From Clostridia bacterium (GTDB lineage Bacteria > Bacillota > Clostridia > Oscillospirales > CAG-272), in assembly GCA_017462035.1 (NCBI GenBank), contig JAFTRY010000034.1:20462-84461 (forward strand): DNA of 64,000 nt, written 5' to 3'. Position numbers and translations under genes: made by a program. The notes under the pieces are model-generated. The model had not been told where the DNA came from, made no database searches, and saw only the letters and a list, made by a program, of their open reading frames with translations. Shown one piece after another: positions 1-8,003 of the stretch (the first letter of the stretch is position 1; every line of letters starts with the position of its first letter).

Positions 1-202
1 CTGGCTTACCTCATGGAAACAACGCGGTTGGATCAAAGCGGACAAGAAGCCGGTACTGAACGTGGAGCTTTGGGAGCGAATCGATTCTCTTCTTTCCTAT
101 CATAAGGTTTGTTTCGTTTGGGTTCACGGTCACCAAGGACATGAATACAATGAGCGATGTGATCGCCTTGCCACCGCTTTTGCGGATCGTTTTCGGGTAT
201 AA
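1..202 (+). CDS. rnhA: Ribonuclease HI, C-terminal part (gene starts before the window)
   Basis: The frame is open from base 2 to a TAA at 200-202 and gives the last 66 residues. They contain the typical RNase HI tail: a W-x-x-W-K-x-x-G-W block, K-K-P-V-L-N-V-E-L-W, and near the end W-V-H-G-H-Q-G-H-E-Y-N-E-R-C-D, which carries the conserved catalytic-loop His and the final metal-binding Asp. The family cuts RNA in RNA-DNA hybrids such as R-loops and primer remnants in the cytoplasm. The N-terminal half with the first three acidic catalytic residues lies outside the window. No clear terminator follows; the next promoter is at 301. Confidence 0.88.
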   Translation, partial: WLTSWKQRGWIKADKKPVLNVELWERIDSLLSYHKVCFVWVHGHQGHEYNERCDRLATAFADRFRV

Positions 203-517
203 GAAAATGCCTATTGGTGTATTTCTTGATTCGTTTGTTGAATGAGAGCATCGGACGGGTCGATTGTTTTATCTTTTTTGTCGTTTTTTCCGAAAAGCCC
301 TTGACAAAATCACTTTAGCGTGATAAAATCCTTTTAGGATCAACAAAAGCTACAACGGAACATGAGCCGAATTTTTTCGCTTCGCGGAGAAGTGCCGTGT
401 GGCGTTGGAGGCGGTAGCGGCACCGTCATGGGGGTCGTTACCCTATTCGTATTGTATCATATGGATCCATCCATTGATAATATAACTCTCTCAAAAACGT
501 GTAAGGAGAACAATATC
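203..517. other. Gene-free stretch: promoter plus long untranslated leader
   Basis: No convincing gene lies here. It holds a strong promoter at 301-329 and a transcribed leader of about 180 nt before the lipoprotein start at 518. The leader contains the inverted pair GTGCCG (392-397) and CGGCAC (418-423). An in-frame ATG at 362 would add 52 residues to the lipoprotein, but it has no ribosome site and would bury the signal peptide, so it is not used. Confidence 0.6.
301..329 (+). promoter_or_regulatory. Sigma-A promoter of the ABC importer operon
   Basis: TTGACA at 301-306, a 17-bp spacer and TAAAAT at 324-329. This is a near-consensus vegetative promoter; transcription would begin near 336. 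Confidence 0.8.
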
Positions 518-1489
518 ATGAAAAAGATTTTAGCTTTGACCTTGGCAGTGCTCTTGCTTTGTACACCCCTCCTCGTATCTTGCCAGAAGGGCGCGAAATA
601 TACTGTAGGTATCTGCCAGCTTGTTCAGCATCCTGCGCTGGATTCTGCGACAAAGGGCTTCAAGGACGCTCTTACCGCCATCCTCGGCGATGACGTTACC
701 TTCGATGAGCAGAACGCAGCAAACTCCGTTGATACCTGCTCGACCATCGTAAGTACCTTCGTAACCAAGAAGGTTGACCTCATTATGGCAAACGCTACCC
801 CCGCTCTTCAAGCAGCTCAGAACGCGACCACAGAGATTCCGATCTTGGGAACGTCTATTACGGAATACGGTGTGGCACTTGGCATCGAAAACTTCAGCGG
901 AACCGTTGGAACAAACATTTCGGGAACATCCGACCTCGCTCCTCTGGATCAGCAGGCGCAGATGCTGATCGACCTTGTTCCTTCCGCAAAGACCGTCGGT
1001 CTGCTCTACTGTGCTTCCGAGCCTAACTCCGCATATCAGGTAAAGAAGGTTTCTGAGTATCTCACTTCTAAGAATATTACCTGCAAGGATTACAAATTTA
1101 CCGATTCAAACGATGTTCAGCTCGTTGCTCAAAGAGCATCCTCGGAGTGTGACGCTATATATGCTCCTACCGACAATACCGTTGCTTCTTGCGCAGAATC
1201 CATCTGGGGTGCTGTATCCGAGAAAAAGACTCCCATTATTGCGGGAGAGAGCGGAATCTGCTCCGGTTGCGGAATCGCGACGCTCTCCATCGATTACTAT
1301 GATCTTGGCTACAAGACGGGTGAGATGGCGGCAAAGATACTCAAGGGTGAGTCTAAGGTTTCTGAGATGCCTATTGAGTATACTCCCGCAGAGAAGCTGA
1401 CCAAGCTTTACAACAAGGAGATCTGTGAGGCGGTTGGCATTAATACAGCCGAGCTTGAGGCTAAAGGCTACAAGGCAATCGAAAAATAA
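518..1489 (+). CDS. ABC importer substrate-binding lipoprotein (TrpX-like family)
   Basis: A 323-residue lipoprotein that binds a small ligand outside the cell and hands it to the permease and ATPase encoded next. The start at 518 is set by AAGGAG at 503-508 and by the signal peptide that follows: two lysines, a hydrophobic stretch and an LVSC lipobox with Cys22. The mature part has the two-lobed periplasmic-binding fold of the PF04392 type, recognisable from the V-G-I-C-Q-L-V-Q-H start and repeated hinge-like segments. Characterised relatives import tryptophan or tyrosine (TrpX), but this uncharacterised branch is broad and the ligand here cannot be read from sequence. It is first in an operon; a hairpin at 1504-1538 separates it from the permease. 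Confidence 0.85.
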   Translation: MKKILALTLAVLLLCTPLLVSCQKGAKYTVGICQLVQHPALDSATKGFKDALTAILGDDVTFDEQNAANSVDTCSTIVSTFVTKKVDLIMANATPALQAAQNATTEIPILGTSITEYGVALGIENFSGTVGTNISGTSDLAPLDQQAQMLIDLVPSAKTVGLLYCASEPNSAYQVKKVSEYLTSKNITCKDYKFTDSNDVQLVAQRASSECDAIYAPTDNTVASCAESIWGAVSEKKTPIIAGESGICSGCGIATLSIDYYDLGYKTGEMAAKILKGESKVSEMPIEYTPAEKLTKLYNKEICEAVGINTAELEAKGYKAIEK

Positions 1490-1503
1490 TTAGACGAAAT
1501 TTC

Positions 1504-1538
1504 AAAAGGGTGTCAGCGGGTGACTCTGGCACCCTTTT
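1504..1538 (+). terminator. Intra-operon hairpin between binding protein and permease
   Basis: AAAAGGGTG (1504-1512) pairs perfectly with CACCCTTTT (1530-1538). The 3' arm supplies a short U tract. It probably works as a partial terminator or 3' stabiliser that keeps the binding protein in excess over the membrane components. Confidence 0.6.
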
Positions 1539-1578
1539 GTGAATGATATTAAGTAGTTTTAGAAAGGATATCCTTTTT

Positions 1579-2553
1579 ATGTTGGGAGATTATTTTAATT
1601 CATTGCCCGCGGCGGTGGCGCAGGGTATTATGTGGGGTATTATGGCGATAGGTGTTTACATCACCTATAAAATACTGGATATTGCCGATCTTACCGTTGA
1701 CGGATCTATTTGTACCGGCGGTGCCGTTTGTGCTGTGTTGATTACAAACGGACAGCCTATGTGGCTTGCTCTCGTTGCGGCTACCGTTGCGGGAATGCTT
1801 GCCGGTTTACTTACAGGTGTTTTTCACACCTTTATGGGAATTCCCGCCATTTTGTCGGGTATCCTCACGCAACTGATCCTTTGGTCAGTTAATTTGAAGA
1901 TCATGGGGGGCGCTAACCTGTCGGTTCCCGCCGCGAGATATAATCTTCTGATCGCGAGATTGGATCTGAACCGCTCGATTATCATACTCGAAATTTTTGC
2001 CTTGGTGTTGATCGCGGTGCTTTATTGGTTTTTTGGAACAGAGTTCGGCGCGTCTATCCGAGCTACAGGCGCAAACCTCAATATGAGCAGTGCGCAAGGT
2101 ATCAACACCAGCCTTACAAAGATCATCGGACTGGTTCTTTCCAACGGGATCGTAGCCCTTTCGGGTGCTCTGGTTTGCCAGTATAACGGAAGCGCGACCA
2201 TTACCATGGGACAGGGTGCCATCGTTACGGGGCTTGCCGCGGTCATCATCGGAGAAGCACTGTTCGGCTGGCTTTGCAGAAATAATTTTGCCCTAAAGCT
2301 GATTGTTGTTGTAATCGGCGGTATCATTTACTGGGTCGTTTACAATACCGTCATCTTTATGGGCTTAGATTCCAATCTGTTGAGAATGACCGCCGCTCTT
2401 CTGATCGCCGTGTTCCTTGCTGCTCCTCACTTGAAAAACAAGTACTTTTCAAATGCGGCTATTGCCGAGAAGAAAGCTCTGAAGGAACAGCAAAAGGCAG
2501 CGAAAAAGGAAAGCAAAAAGGCTGGAAAAAACAGTGGCAAGGAGGTGGCGTGA
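1579..2553 (+). CDS. ABC importer permease, BPD_transp_2 family
   Basis: A 324-residue, strongly hydrophobic permease with about eight to nine membrane segments and a lysine-rich cytoplasmic tail. It resembles the PF02653 family of inner-membrane components for branched-chain-amino-acid, sugar and TrpY-like importers; the conserved D-L-T-V-D-G-S and G-x-x-A-x-x-G-x-L-x-G segments are present. AAAGGA at 1563-1568 stands 10 nt before ATG 1579. An upstream in-frame ATG at 1543 has no such site and falls next to the hairpin, so it is rejected. The stop at 2551-2553 is one base before the ATPase start, implying tight translational coupling. Confidence 0.88.
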   Translation: MLGDYFNSLPAAVAQGIMWGIMAIGVYITYKILDIADLTVDGSICTGGAVCAVLITNGQPMWLALVAATVAGMLAGLLTGVFHTFMGIPAILSGILTQLILWSVNLKIMGGANLSVPAARYNLLIARLDLNRSIIILEIFALVLIAVLYWFFGTEFGASIRATGANLNMSSAQGINTSLTKIIGLVLSNGIVALSGALVCQYNGSATITMGQGAIVTGLAAVIIGEALFGWLCRNNFALKLIVVVIGGIIYWVVYNTVIFMGLDSNLLRMTAALLIAVFLAAPHLKNKYFSNAAIAEKKALKEQQKAAKKESKKAGKNSGKEVA

Positions 2554-2554
2554 A

Positions 2555-3349
2555 ATGCTGGAGCTGATCGATGTAAAAAAGACCTTCAATCCGGGTACGA
2601 TCAATGCGAAAAAAGCCCTTCAGGGCGTAAACCTTCACCTGAATCCGGGGGACTTCGTGACGATCATCGGAGGAAACGGGGCAGGAAAATCCACGGTTAT
2701 GAACGCCATTGCAGGTGTTTGGCCTATTGATAGCGGAATCATCAGGATTGACGGAAAAGAGGTTATGTCCCTCCCCGAATATAAAAGAGCAAAATACTTG
2801 GGACGGGTTTTTCAAGACCCCATGATGGGAACCGCGGCTACGATGGAGATCCAGGAGAATCTCGCTATTGCAGCAAGACGCGGTAAGCACCGTACTTTGA
2901 GATGGGGTATTTCCTCGGCGGAAAAGAAGAAATTCCGTGAGCAGCTCGCGATCCTGAACCTCGGTCTTGAGGACAGACTCACTGCCAAGGTGGGACTTCT
3001 CTCGGGAGGTCAGCGTCAGGCTCTCACTTTGCTCATGGCGACGCTGAATGAACCGAAGCTTTTGCTTCTTGATGAGCATACCGCCGCCCTCGATCCCAAA
3101 ACGGCAAAAAAGGTCCTTGAGCTTACTGACAGCATTATTCAGGAAAAGAAGCTGACCGCTATGATGGTCACGCACAATATGAAGGATGCCATTGCCCATG
3201 GCAACAGACTGATCATGATGCATGAGGGAAAGATTATTTTTGACGTTTCAGGAGAGGAAAAGAAAGCCCTTACCGTTGAGGCACTTCTGGCGAAATTCTC
3301 TCAATCCAGCGGTCAGGAATTCGCAAGTGACCGCGCCCTGCTTTCTTGA
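2555..3349 (+). CDS. ABC importer ATP-binding protein
   Basis: A 264-residue cytoplasmic ATPase that powers the importer. Walker A (GGNGAGKST, residues 39-47), signature LSGGQRQ (149-155), Walker B LLLLDE (169-174) and the H-loop T-H (206-207) are all intact. AAGGAGGTGG overlapping the permease 3' end gives a strong ribosome site for ATG 2555. A GTG upstream at 2534 lies inside the permease and is not needed. The operon ends at the terminator at 3411-3448. Confidence 0.9.
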   Translation: MLELIDVKKTFNPGTINAKKALQGVNLHLNPGDFVTIIGGNGAGKSTVMNAIAGVWPIDSGIIRIDGKEVMSLPEYKRAKYLGRVFQDPMMGTAATMEIQENLAIAARRGKHRTLRWGISSAEKKKFREQLAILNLGLEDRLTAKVGLLSGGQRQALTLLMATLNEPKLLLLDEHTAALDPKTAKKVLELTDSIIQEKKLTAMMVTHNMKDAIAHGNRLIMMHEGKIIFDVSGEEKKALTVEALLAKFSQSSGQEFASDRALLS

Positions 3350-3410
3350 TCAACGTGTGAACACACGCGAAGAAAAAAGCGGATATCCTTATTGTGAAAA
3401 ATGAGACATA

Positions 3411-3448
3411 AAAAATACCGTAGACTTTTTTGAGCCTACGGTATTTTT
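3411..3448 (+). terminator. Rho-independent terminator of the ABC operon
   Basis: AAAAATACCGTAG pairs with CTACGGTATTTTT across a 12-nt loop and ends in five T. The arms are A- and T-rich on both sides, so it may also act on the leftward kinase transcript. Confidence 0.85.
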
Positions 3449-3546
3449 GCGCGAACGGACTGATATTTTCATGGCAGTAAAACAGATTGCCTCTTTCGCG
3501 GAAGACTAAAATCGGTTTGACGCAGTGCGCGTTCCATGGAAGAGCC

Positions 3547-4644
3547 TTATTGACGGAGCTCCCGTATGATCGATTGCATCAGAGGGAGTTTTTCTTCCAT
3601 GTCCGCAACCAGCGCGAACTGATTTCGGCAACGGTCCAAATTATGAGCGGGACGGTGAATCTTAAAGTATATGTCTCCCTTCAGATAGTCAGTGAGAAAG
3701 CGCATACCGCATTCCAGGGTCATCATGATGGCACCCGTGGGTAACAGCTCCCGCTCTCCAGCGGTCAGGCTGTCCCCACAACCGGCAAGAAAGCCTTCGG
3801 CAAAGGCGCGGAACAGCTCCAGATCCAAAGATACACGTGAAAGGTCTGTCTCATCCTCCGCGGCGGTATTGGCACCGAAACGAATGGAATCCCCGAAATC
3901 GTTGACGGAGTATCCGGGCATTACGGTATCCAAATCGATGACACAGACCGGCAAGCCTGTGGTGTCGTCAAAGAGAATGTTATTCAATTTAGTGTCGTTA
4001 TGAGTTACTCGAAGGGGGAGGATCCCTGTCTTATGAGCCGCTTCCAGTGCCTGGGTGAATTCCGCGTGAGCATGGGCAAATTCAATTTCCATTCGTACGC
4101 TTTCCGCCCTTCCCATTCGATCTTCCTCGATGGCATGGCAGAGATCTTTGTAGCGGCGAGGGGTATCGTGAAAATGGGAGATGGCTTCGTGGAGTCTCTC
4201 GGCAGGATAATCGGCAAGACGGCGTTGGAAGTCTCCGAATGCCTTGGCACAGGTATAAAAATCCTTCTTGCAGGTCACGGATTCCCTTGTGACGGTTCCC
4301 TCCACAAAATCGTACAACCGCCAATAGCATCCGATGGAATCTCGAAAGAAATAGGCTCCCCGAAGGGTAGGAAGAACGGTGAGGGTGCAACGGGCAGGGT
4401 CCTGACCTTCTTGCTTCGTTCGCTTTCGGATGTGCTCGGTTACTCCCAGGATATTCTCCATCACCTTGTCGGGGTGGGGAAAAACCAGATGATTGATCCG
4501 TTGAAGAATATAGCGGCGGTCATGGATTACCAAAAAGGTGTCGTTAATGTGACCGTTTCCGTAAGGTGTGGCTGTTTGGGGCATATCGCCAAAATAGGCA
4601 GTCAGTGCTTCGTGAATTCGGGAGCAGGCTTCGTTTCTCGTCAT
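3547..4644 (-). CDS. Sugar 1-kinase of the aminoglycoside-phosphotransferase fold (NahK-like)
   Basis: A 365-residue kinase whose closest recognisable relatives are N-acetylhexosamine 1-kinases (NahK, about 360 residues), which phosphorylate GlcNAc or GalNAc in lacto- and galacto-N-biose use. The family marks are present: Y-G-N-G-H-I-N-D-T-F near residue 28, the catalytic-loop H-N-D (215-217) in V-T-H-N-D-T-K-L-N-N, and the metal-binding I-D-L-D-T (236-240). The chosen start at 4644 has GGAAGG eight bases upstream. A longer in-frame reading from 4815 would add a lysine- and asparagine-rich tail with no family match. It is divergent from an AraC regulator with shared operator-like repeats, which suggests sugar-inducible expression. 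Substrate identity is inferred. Confidence 0.78.
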   Translation of the reverse strand: MTRNEACSRIHEALTAYFGDMPQTATPYGNGHINDTFLVIHDRRYILQRINHLVFPHPDKVMENILGVTEHIRKRTKQEGQDPARCTLTVLPTLRGAYFFRDSIGCYWRLYDFVEGTVTRESVTCKKDFYTCAKAFGDFQRRLADYPAERLHEAISHFHDTPRRYKDLCHAIEEDRMGRAESVRMEIEFAHAHAEFTQALEAAHKTGILPLRVTHNDTKLNNILFDDTTGLPVCVIDLDTVMPGYSVNDFGDSIRFGANTAAEDETDLSRVSLDLELFRAFAEGFLAGCGDSLTAGERELLPTGAIMMTLECGMRFLTDYLKGDIYFKIHRPAHNLDRCRNQFALVADMEEKLPLMQSIIRELRQ

Positions 4645-4752
4645 TTTTCTACCCTTCCGTTTGTATTGTAGCCATTCATCATATCTCGCTTGGTATTCCG
4701 CAATATCACGGTTTTCATTGTTTTTCTTTTCTCCTTTGTTCTTTTTTATTGA

Positions 4753-4776
4753 TTTCAGGGAATTTTCTTCCTGAAA
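4753..4776. promoter_or_regulatory. Inverted repeat, possible operator between nahK-like gene and araC
   Basis: TTTCAGG (4753-4759) and CCTGAAA (4770-4776) are perfect inverted arms 10 nt apart in the divergent intergenic region. AraC-family regulators usually bind such regions, but binding is inference. Confidence 0.4.
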
Positions 4777-4791
4777 CAGAGGAGGCCAAGC

Positions 4792-4820
4792 TTGACATTT
4801 CTCATTGATTATCATATAAT
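4792..4820 (+). promoter_or_regulatory. Consensus sigma-A promoter of the araC gene
   Basis: TTGACA at 4792-4797, 17-bp spacer, TATAAT at 4815-4820, a perfect consensus. An imperfect inverted repeat (TTGACATTTCTC 4792-4803 against GAGAATGTCAA 4829-4839) brackets it, placed for autoregulation. Confidence 0.85.
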
Positions 4821-4889
4821 AGTCTCAAGAGAATGTCAATAAACTATTATGCTATGTCGGTGTATTTTTTTATTTTTACGGAGGTACTC

Positions 4890-5738
4890 ATGAATCAGCT
4901 TTGTTATTATTCCTTCCGGGATGCTCGGTATTCCGACACCCACCATCTGTGCAGTTTAGCATCGGATGAAATGCCCCTTGTGGTAAACTGCGCCGGAAAC
5001 GTGGAGACCTCTTTTGCTTTTACCACCGATCTTCCGGAGGGAAGAGAGGATTTTTATCTGTTCTATATGGTTTGCGGTTCGATGAGACTGTGGATGGGGG
5101 AAGAGGAGGTTCGGATCGGAGCCGGAGACGCGGTCCTGTTTCCGCCTCGGTGCCATTATCGGTACACCTATGAGGGGGGAGAGCCTTTGTCTTATTTGTG
5201 GGTACATTTTACCGGCTCTTATGCGCTGAGTCTGTTGGAGGAATGTGCGCTGACCCCCTTGCCCCGGTGTATTGCCACAAGAGACGGAGTCGGCATATCG
5301 GGGGCGTTTCGCCGCCTGTTTGACGTATTTGAATGTACCCATTCATTGCAGAAGCAGGAGTTAGCCTGCGCGTTGCAGCAAGTGATTTTAACGGTGGCGA
5401 AATCTGTGTCTTTGAAATCTGAGGGGAGGCGATTCGAGACCTCCTTGCGATATTTGCATGCCTCCTACCAAAAGAAGATCTCCATTCCCGCCTTGGCACG
5501 AATGGAGAATCTGAGCCATTCCCGTTATGTGGTGTTATTTCGGAAACAAATGGGCATGTCTCCCATGGCGTATGTGGTTGGATTGCGAATGAGTGCCGCC
5601 TGCGAGCTTTTGCACAGTACCGATTTGCCGGTAAAGCAAGTGGGAGTTCTGGTGGGGTACGCCGACGCTCATTTCTTTAGTAAGCTCTTTAAAAAACACG
5701 TGGGGATGTCCCCTCAATCTTACCGTCAGAAGAGGTAA
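4890..5738 (+). CDS. AraC-family transcriptional regulator
   Basis: A 282-residue regulator. Residues 1 to about 160 resemble the AraC cupin ligand-binding domain, with the usual G-x-G-D-A-V-L-F-P-P pocket segment. The last 95 residues carry two helix-turn-helix units ending in the typical V-G-Y-A-D-x-x-F-F-S-K-L-F-K-K-x-x-G-M-S-P-x-x-Y-R signature. The start at 4890 follows GGAGGT by four bases; an upstream ATG at 4833 lacks a ribosome site. It is divergent from the NahK-like kinase and most simply controls that gene in response to a sugar. A strong bidirectional-looking terminator follows. Confidence 0.88.
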   Translation: MNQLCYYSFRDARYSDTHHLCSLASDEMPLVVNCAGNVETSFAFTTDLPEGREDFYLFYMVCGSMRLWMGEEEVRIGAGDAVLFPPRCHYRYTYEGGEPLSYLWVHFTGSYALSLLEECALTPLPRCIATRDGVGISGAFRRLFDVFECTHSLQKQELACALQQVILTVAKSVSLKSEGRRFETSLRYLHASYQKKISIPALARMENLSHSRYVVLFRKQMGMSPMAYVVGLRMSAACELLHSTDLPVKQVGVLVGYADAHFFSKLFKKHVGMSPQSYRQKR

Positions 5739-5770
5739 AAGACTTCCGGTTTAAAATTTAATCGATTAAG

Positions 5771-5815
5771 ATCCCCGTGGGGCTTCCAGTGCCGGAAACC
5801 CCACGGGGATTTTTT
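5771..5815 (+). terminator. Rho-independent terminator after araC
   Basis: ATCCCCGTGGGG (5771-5782) pairs perfectly with CCCCACGGGGAT (5799-5810), followed by five T. Confidence 0.9.
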
Positions 5816-5841
5816 AAAAAAGACGATCATGCTTCTTTCGC

Positions 5842-5883
5842 TGACGGAAAGTGACAATTTTTTCGTTGGGCATGAGATATAAT
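5842..5883 (+). promoter_or_regulatory. spoIIG-type promoter with tandem Spo0A-like boxes
   Basis: TATAAT lies at 5878-5883. The only -35-like hexamer, GTGACA (5851-5856), is 21 bp away instead of 17. Two TGAC-starting boxes (TGACGGA 5842-5848 and TGACAAT 5852-5858) are exactly 10 bp apart and match TGNCGAA at most positions. B. subtilis spoIIG has the same plan: a 22-bp spacer and Spo0A boxes at the -35. Function is inferred. Confidence 0.55.
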
Positions 5884-5907
5884 AAAGGGGAAGTGGAGAA
5901 AGGCGGT

Positions 5908-6786
5908 ATGGCAATGGGTCAGACGGTTTATGTAGACGTATTCTTTTTGATCAATTTCAGCATGGACTTTCTTTGTTATTTTTTGGTGTCCAAAATATTC
6001 AGTCGGAAGTTTTCACCGGGACGCGGGATCCTCGGGGCAGCCTTGGGGGGACTTTACGCCGATCTCGCCCTGTTTATCAAGGTGAGCCGAGCGACGGCTC
6101 TGTTGATTGACCTTCTGGTATGCGTTTTGATGTGCGCGCTTTTCTTTTTGAGAAGAAAAGAGGGCAAGGAACTTCCCCTTTACGTGGTGGTCTATACAGC
6201 GGTTTCCATGGCACTGGGTGGCTTCATGACGGCTTTGTTTTCTTTGCTGAACCGTTCTCCTTTGGGACAGCAAAGCGTGTCGCAGGAGGGAGACGGAATC
6301 TCGGTTTGGATCTTTGCTTTGCTTGCCCTGATCAGTGGAGGGATCACGTACATAAGCGGTCGTTTTTTTGCACGGCGGAGTAGCTGCCGCCGAGCGGAGG
6401 TTGAGGTGTCCTACGGCGGAAAGATCGCACGACTCCATGCCATGACCGATACGGGAAATCTGCTTCGGGATCCGGTCAGCGGAAGAGTTTGTGTGATAGC
6501 GGATGCCAGGGCGATGAAGGAGATCCTGCCCCCGGAGCTTTTGCACGCGGCAGAGACGGTGAGCTCCGAGTCTATGACAAGGATCGGCACAGCGCATGGA
6601 AAAAATATACGGGTGATCCCCACCCGAACCGCATCCGGAGAGAGGATGTTATTGGCGCTTCGCCCCGAGGGGATTCGGGTAGATGGCGGCAGGGGTTTTC
6701 GGGAGGTAGACGCTCTCGTGGTATTGGCTGACTTGGGGAGTCATACCGAGGGAAGCCAAGCACTTCTTCCCGTTCAGCTTTTGTGA
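5908..6786 (+). CDS. spoIIGA: SpoIIGA, pro-sigma-E processing aspartic peptidase
   Basis: A 292-residue membrane peptidase that removes the pro-sequence of sigma-E in the mother cell after a signal from SpoIIR. The N-terminal half has about five membrane segments, beginning T-V-Y-V-D-V-F-F-L-I-N as in other SpoIIGA proteins. The C-terminal half is a retropepsin-like domain with the catalytic D-T-G-N at 181-184, followed by the conserved L-R-D-P-V-S-G. ATG 5908 is chosen for GGAG 9 nt upstream and for agreement with family N-termini; ATG 5914 is an alternative. Its target, sigE, lies 57 nt downstream, as in other spore formers. Confidence 0.93.
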   Translation: MAMGQTVYVDVFFLINFSMDFLCYFLVSKIFSRKFSPGRGILGAALGGLYADLALFIKVSRATALLIDLLVCVLMCALFFLRRKEGKELPLYVVVYTAVSMALGGFMTALFSLLNRSPLGQQSVSQEGDGISVWIFALLALISGGITYISGRFFARRSSCRRAEVEVSYGGKIARLHAMTDTGNLLRDPVSGRVCVIADARAMKEILPPELLHAAETVSSESMTRIGTAHGKNIRVIPTRTASGERMLLALRPEGIRVDGGRGFREVDALVVLADLGSHTEGSQALLPVQLL

Positions 6787-6843
6787 TGAAGCGGGAACAA
6801 GGCGGAATGAAAGAGAAATAGAGATATCGAGGAGGAAGAGAAT

Positions 6844-7575
6844 GTGAGGATCAGTGAATGGAATCGGTGGCGGGAGCGCGGTGTCTACTTATGGAAAAAG
6901 CTCTTAACCTGGCTTCGCAAAAAAAGGGGCGGAGTATATTATATCAACGGCTCGGAGGTATTGCCGGCACCTTTAAGCAGGGAAGAGGAGGCAGAGGTGA
7001 TCTTGCGGCTTCACGCCGACGAAAACGCGCGGCAGATTTTGATCGAGCACAATCTGAGGCTTGTGGTCTACATTGCCAAACGGTTTGAAAATACAGGGGC
7101 GGGACTGGAGGATCTGGTCTCTATCGGAACCATTGGGCTGATTAAAGCCATCAATACCTTTCGCGCTGACAAAAATATTAAGCTGGCTACCTATGCCTCT
7201 CGATGCATTGAAAACGAGATCCTGATGTATATTCGGAAAAATTCCGGGGTACGCTCAGAGGTGTCTATCGATGAGCCGCTGAATACCGATTGGGACGGAA
7301 ACGAATTGCTTCTGTCCGATATTTTGGGAAGTGACGAGGACGGAATCTCCAGTGAGATCGAACGTCTGGAGGAGAGGGAAAATATCCGTCGGGCGGTGGC
7401 GGCATTGGAGCCCAGAGAGCGGGAGATCATTGAGCTTCGTTACGGAATGAACGGAAAGAAGGAGCTGACCCAAAAGGAGGTAGCGGACCGTCTGGGCATC
7501 TCACAATCCTATATTTCTCGGTTGGAAAAGAAGATCATTGCCCGTCTGAAGGAGGAGCTCTATGCAGGTTTATAG
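6844..7575 (+). CDS. sigE: RNA polymerase sporulation sigma factor E (pro-sigma-E)
   Basis: A 243-residue early mother-cell sigma factor. The first 30 or so residues are the basic amphipathic pro-sequence; the likely cleavage zone is at V-Y-Y (31-33) before I-N-G-S-E, aligned with the known B. subtilis site. Region 2 ([12 protein letters not shown] and [15 protein letters not shown]) and region 4 ([20 protein letters not shown]) are highly conserved. Translation starts at GTG 6844 behind GAGGAGGAAG; the overlapping ATG at 6842 is out of frame. It is co-transcribed with its activating peptidase. Confidence 0.95.
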   Translation: MRISEWNRWRERGVYLWKKLLTWLRKKRGGVYYINGSEVLPAPLSREEEAEVILRLHADENARQILIEHNLRLVVYIAKRFENTGAGLEDLVSIGTIGLIKAINTFRADKNIKLATYASRCIENEILMYIRKNSGVRSEVSIDEPLNTDWDGNELLLSDILGSDEDGISSEIERLEERENIRRAVAALEPREREIIELRYGMNGKKELTQKEVADRLGISQSYISRLEKKIIARLKEELYAGL

Positions 7576-7611
7576 ATTTTTAAAAAAATAAAAAAAATTT
7601 TCAAAAAAGTA

Positions 7612-7640
7612 TTGCAATTGAGTGAGGGATGTGCTATAAT
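7612..7640 (+). promoter_or_regulatory. Sigma-A promoter of rpmE
   Basis: TTGCAA at 7612-7617, 17-bp spacer, TATAAT at 7635-7640. Confidence 0.8.
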
Positions 7641-7654
7641 CTACTATGTTTGCA

Positions 7655-7674
7655 CCGATGTCAAAGAACATCGG
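7655..7674 (+). promoter_or_regulatory. Hairpin in the rpmE leader
   Basis: CCGATGT (7655-7661) and ACATCGG (7668-7674) form a perfect 7-bp stem with a 6-nt loop in the 5' untranslated region. Ribosomal protein L31 leaders with conserved structures have been predicted in Firmicutes; whether this is one is unproven. Confidence 0.4.
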
Positions 7675-7700
7675 AATTATAGAAACGAGGTAAAAATAAA

Positions 7701-7910
7701 ATGAAATCCGGAATTCATCCCAATTATCAAGAGTGTGTTATCCGTTGCGCATGCGGCGAGACTGTTACTACCAAGTCCACTAAGGGTAGCGAGATCAGAG
7801 TAGAAATTTGCTCCAAGTGCCACCCCTTCTTTACCGGCAAGCAGAAGTTCGTTGACGTAGGCGGCCGTGTAGATAAGTTTAAGAAGAGATTGGAAAGCTC
7901 CAAGAGATAA
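7701..7910 (+). CDS. rpmE: Ribosomal protein bL31, zinc form
   Basis: A 69-residue large-subunit protein that bridges the 50S central protuberance and the 30S head. Cys16, Cys18, Cys37 and Cys40 form the classic zinc-binding set, so this is the C-plus paralogue and not the zinc-free YtiA type. It is preceded by a weak GAGG ribosome site and is a single-gene unit between the promoter at 7612 and the terminator at 7932. Confidence 0.95.
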   Translation: MKSGIHPNYQECVIRCACGETVTTKSTKGSEIRVEICSKCHPFFTGKQKFVDVGGRVDKFKKRLESSKR

Positions 7911-7931
7911 TCGGAACAGTCGTTGGTTTGT

Positions 7932-7979
7932 AAAAGGCAGGCTTTGTGCGTAGGTACATGGCTTGCCTTTGTTTTTTTT
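7932..7979 (+). terminator. Rho-independent terminator after rpmE
   Basis: AAAGGCAGGC (from 7933) pairs with GCTTGCCTTT (7961-7970) with one G-T wobble, followed by an eight-T run at 7972-7979. Confidence 0.85.
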
Positions 7980-8003
7980 GAGATCCGCGGAGGATCGGAA
8001 AGG

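Noticed and set aside
362..517. An N-terminal extension of the ABC lipoprotein from ATG 362
   Set aside because: It has no ribosome site and would place the signal peptide internally; ATG 518 has AAGGAG and a lipobox protein.
330..517. A T-box riboswitch before the ABC operon
   Set aside because: The conserved T-box sequence and the expected terminator and antiterminator are not present.
4000..4671. A 223-codon plus-strand frame across the sugar kinase
   Set aside because: It is the complement of the kinase coding sequence, without a ribosome site or domain.
4566..4741. A 25-codon frame upstream of the kinase with ATGA overlap (minus strand)
   Set aside because: The ribosome site is about 12 nt away, the peptide resembles nothing, and the kinase has its own good site.
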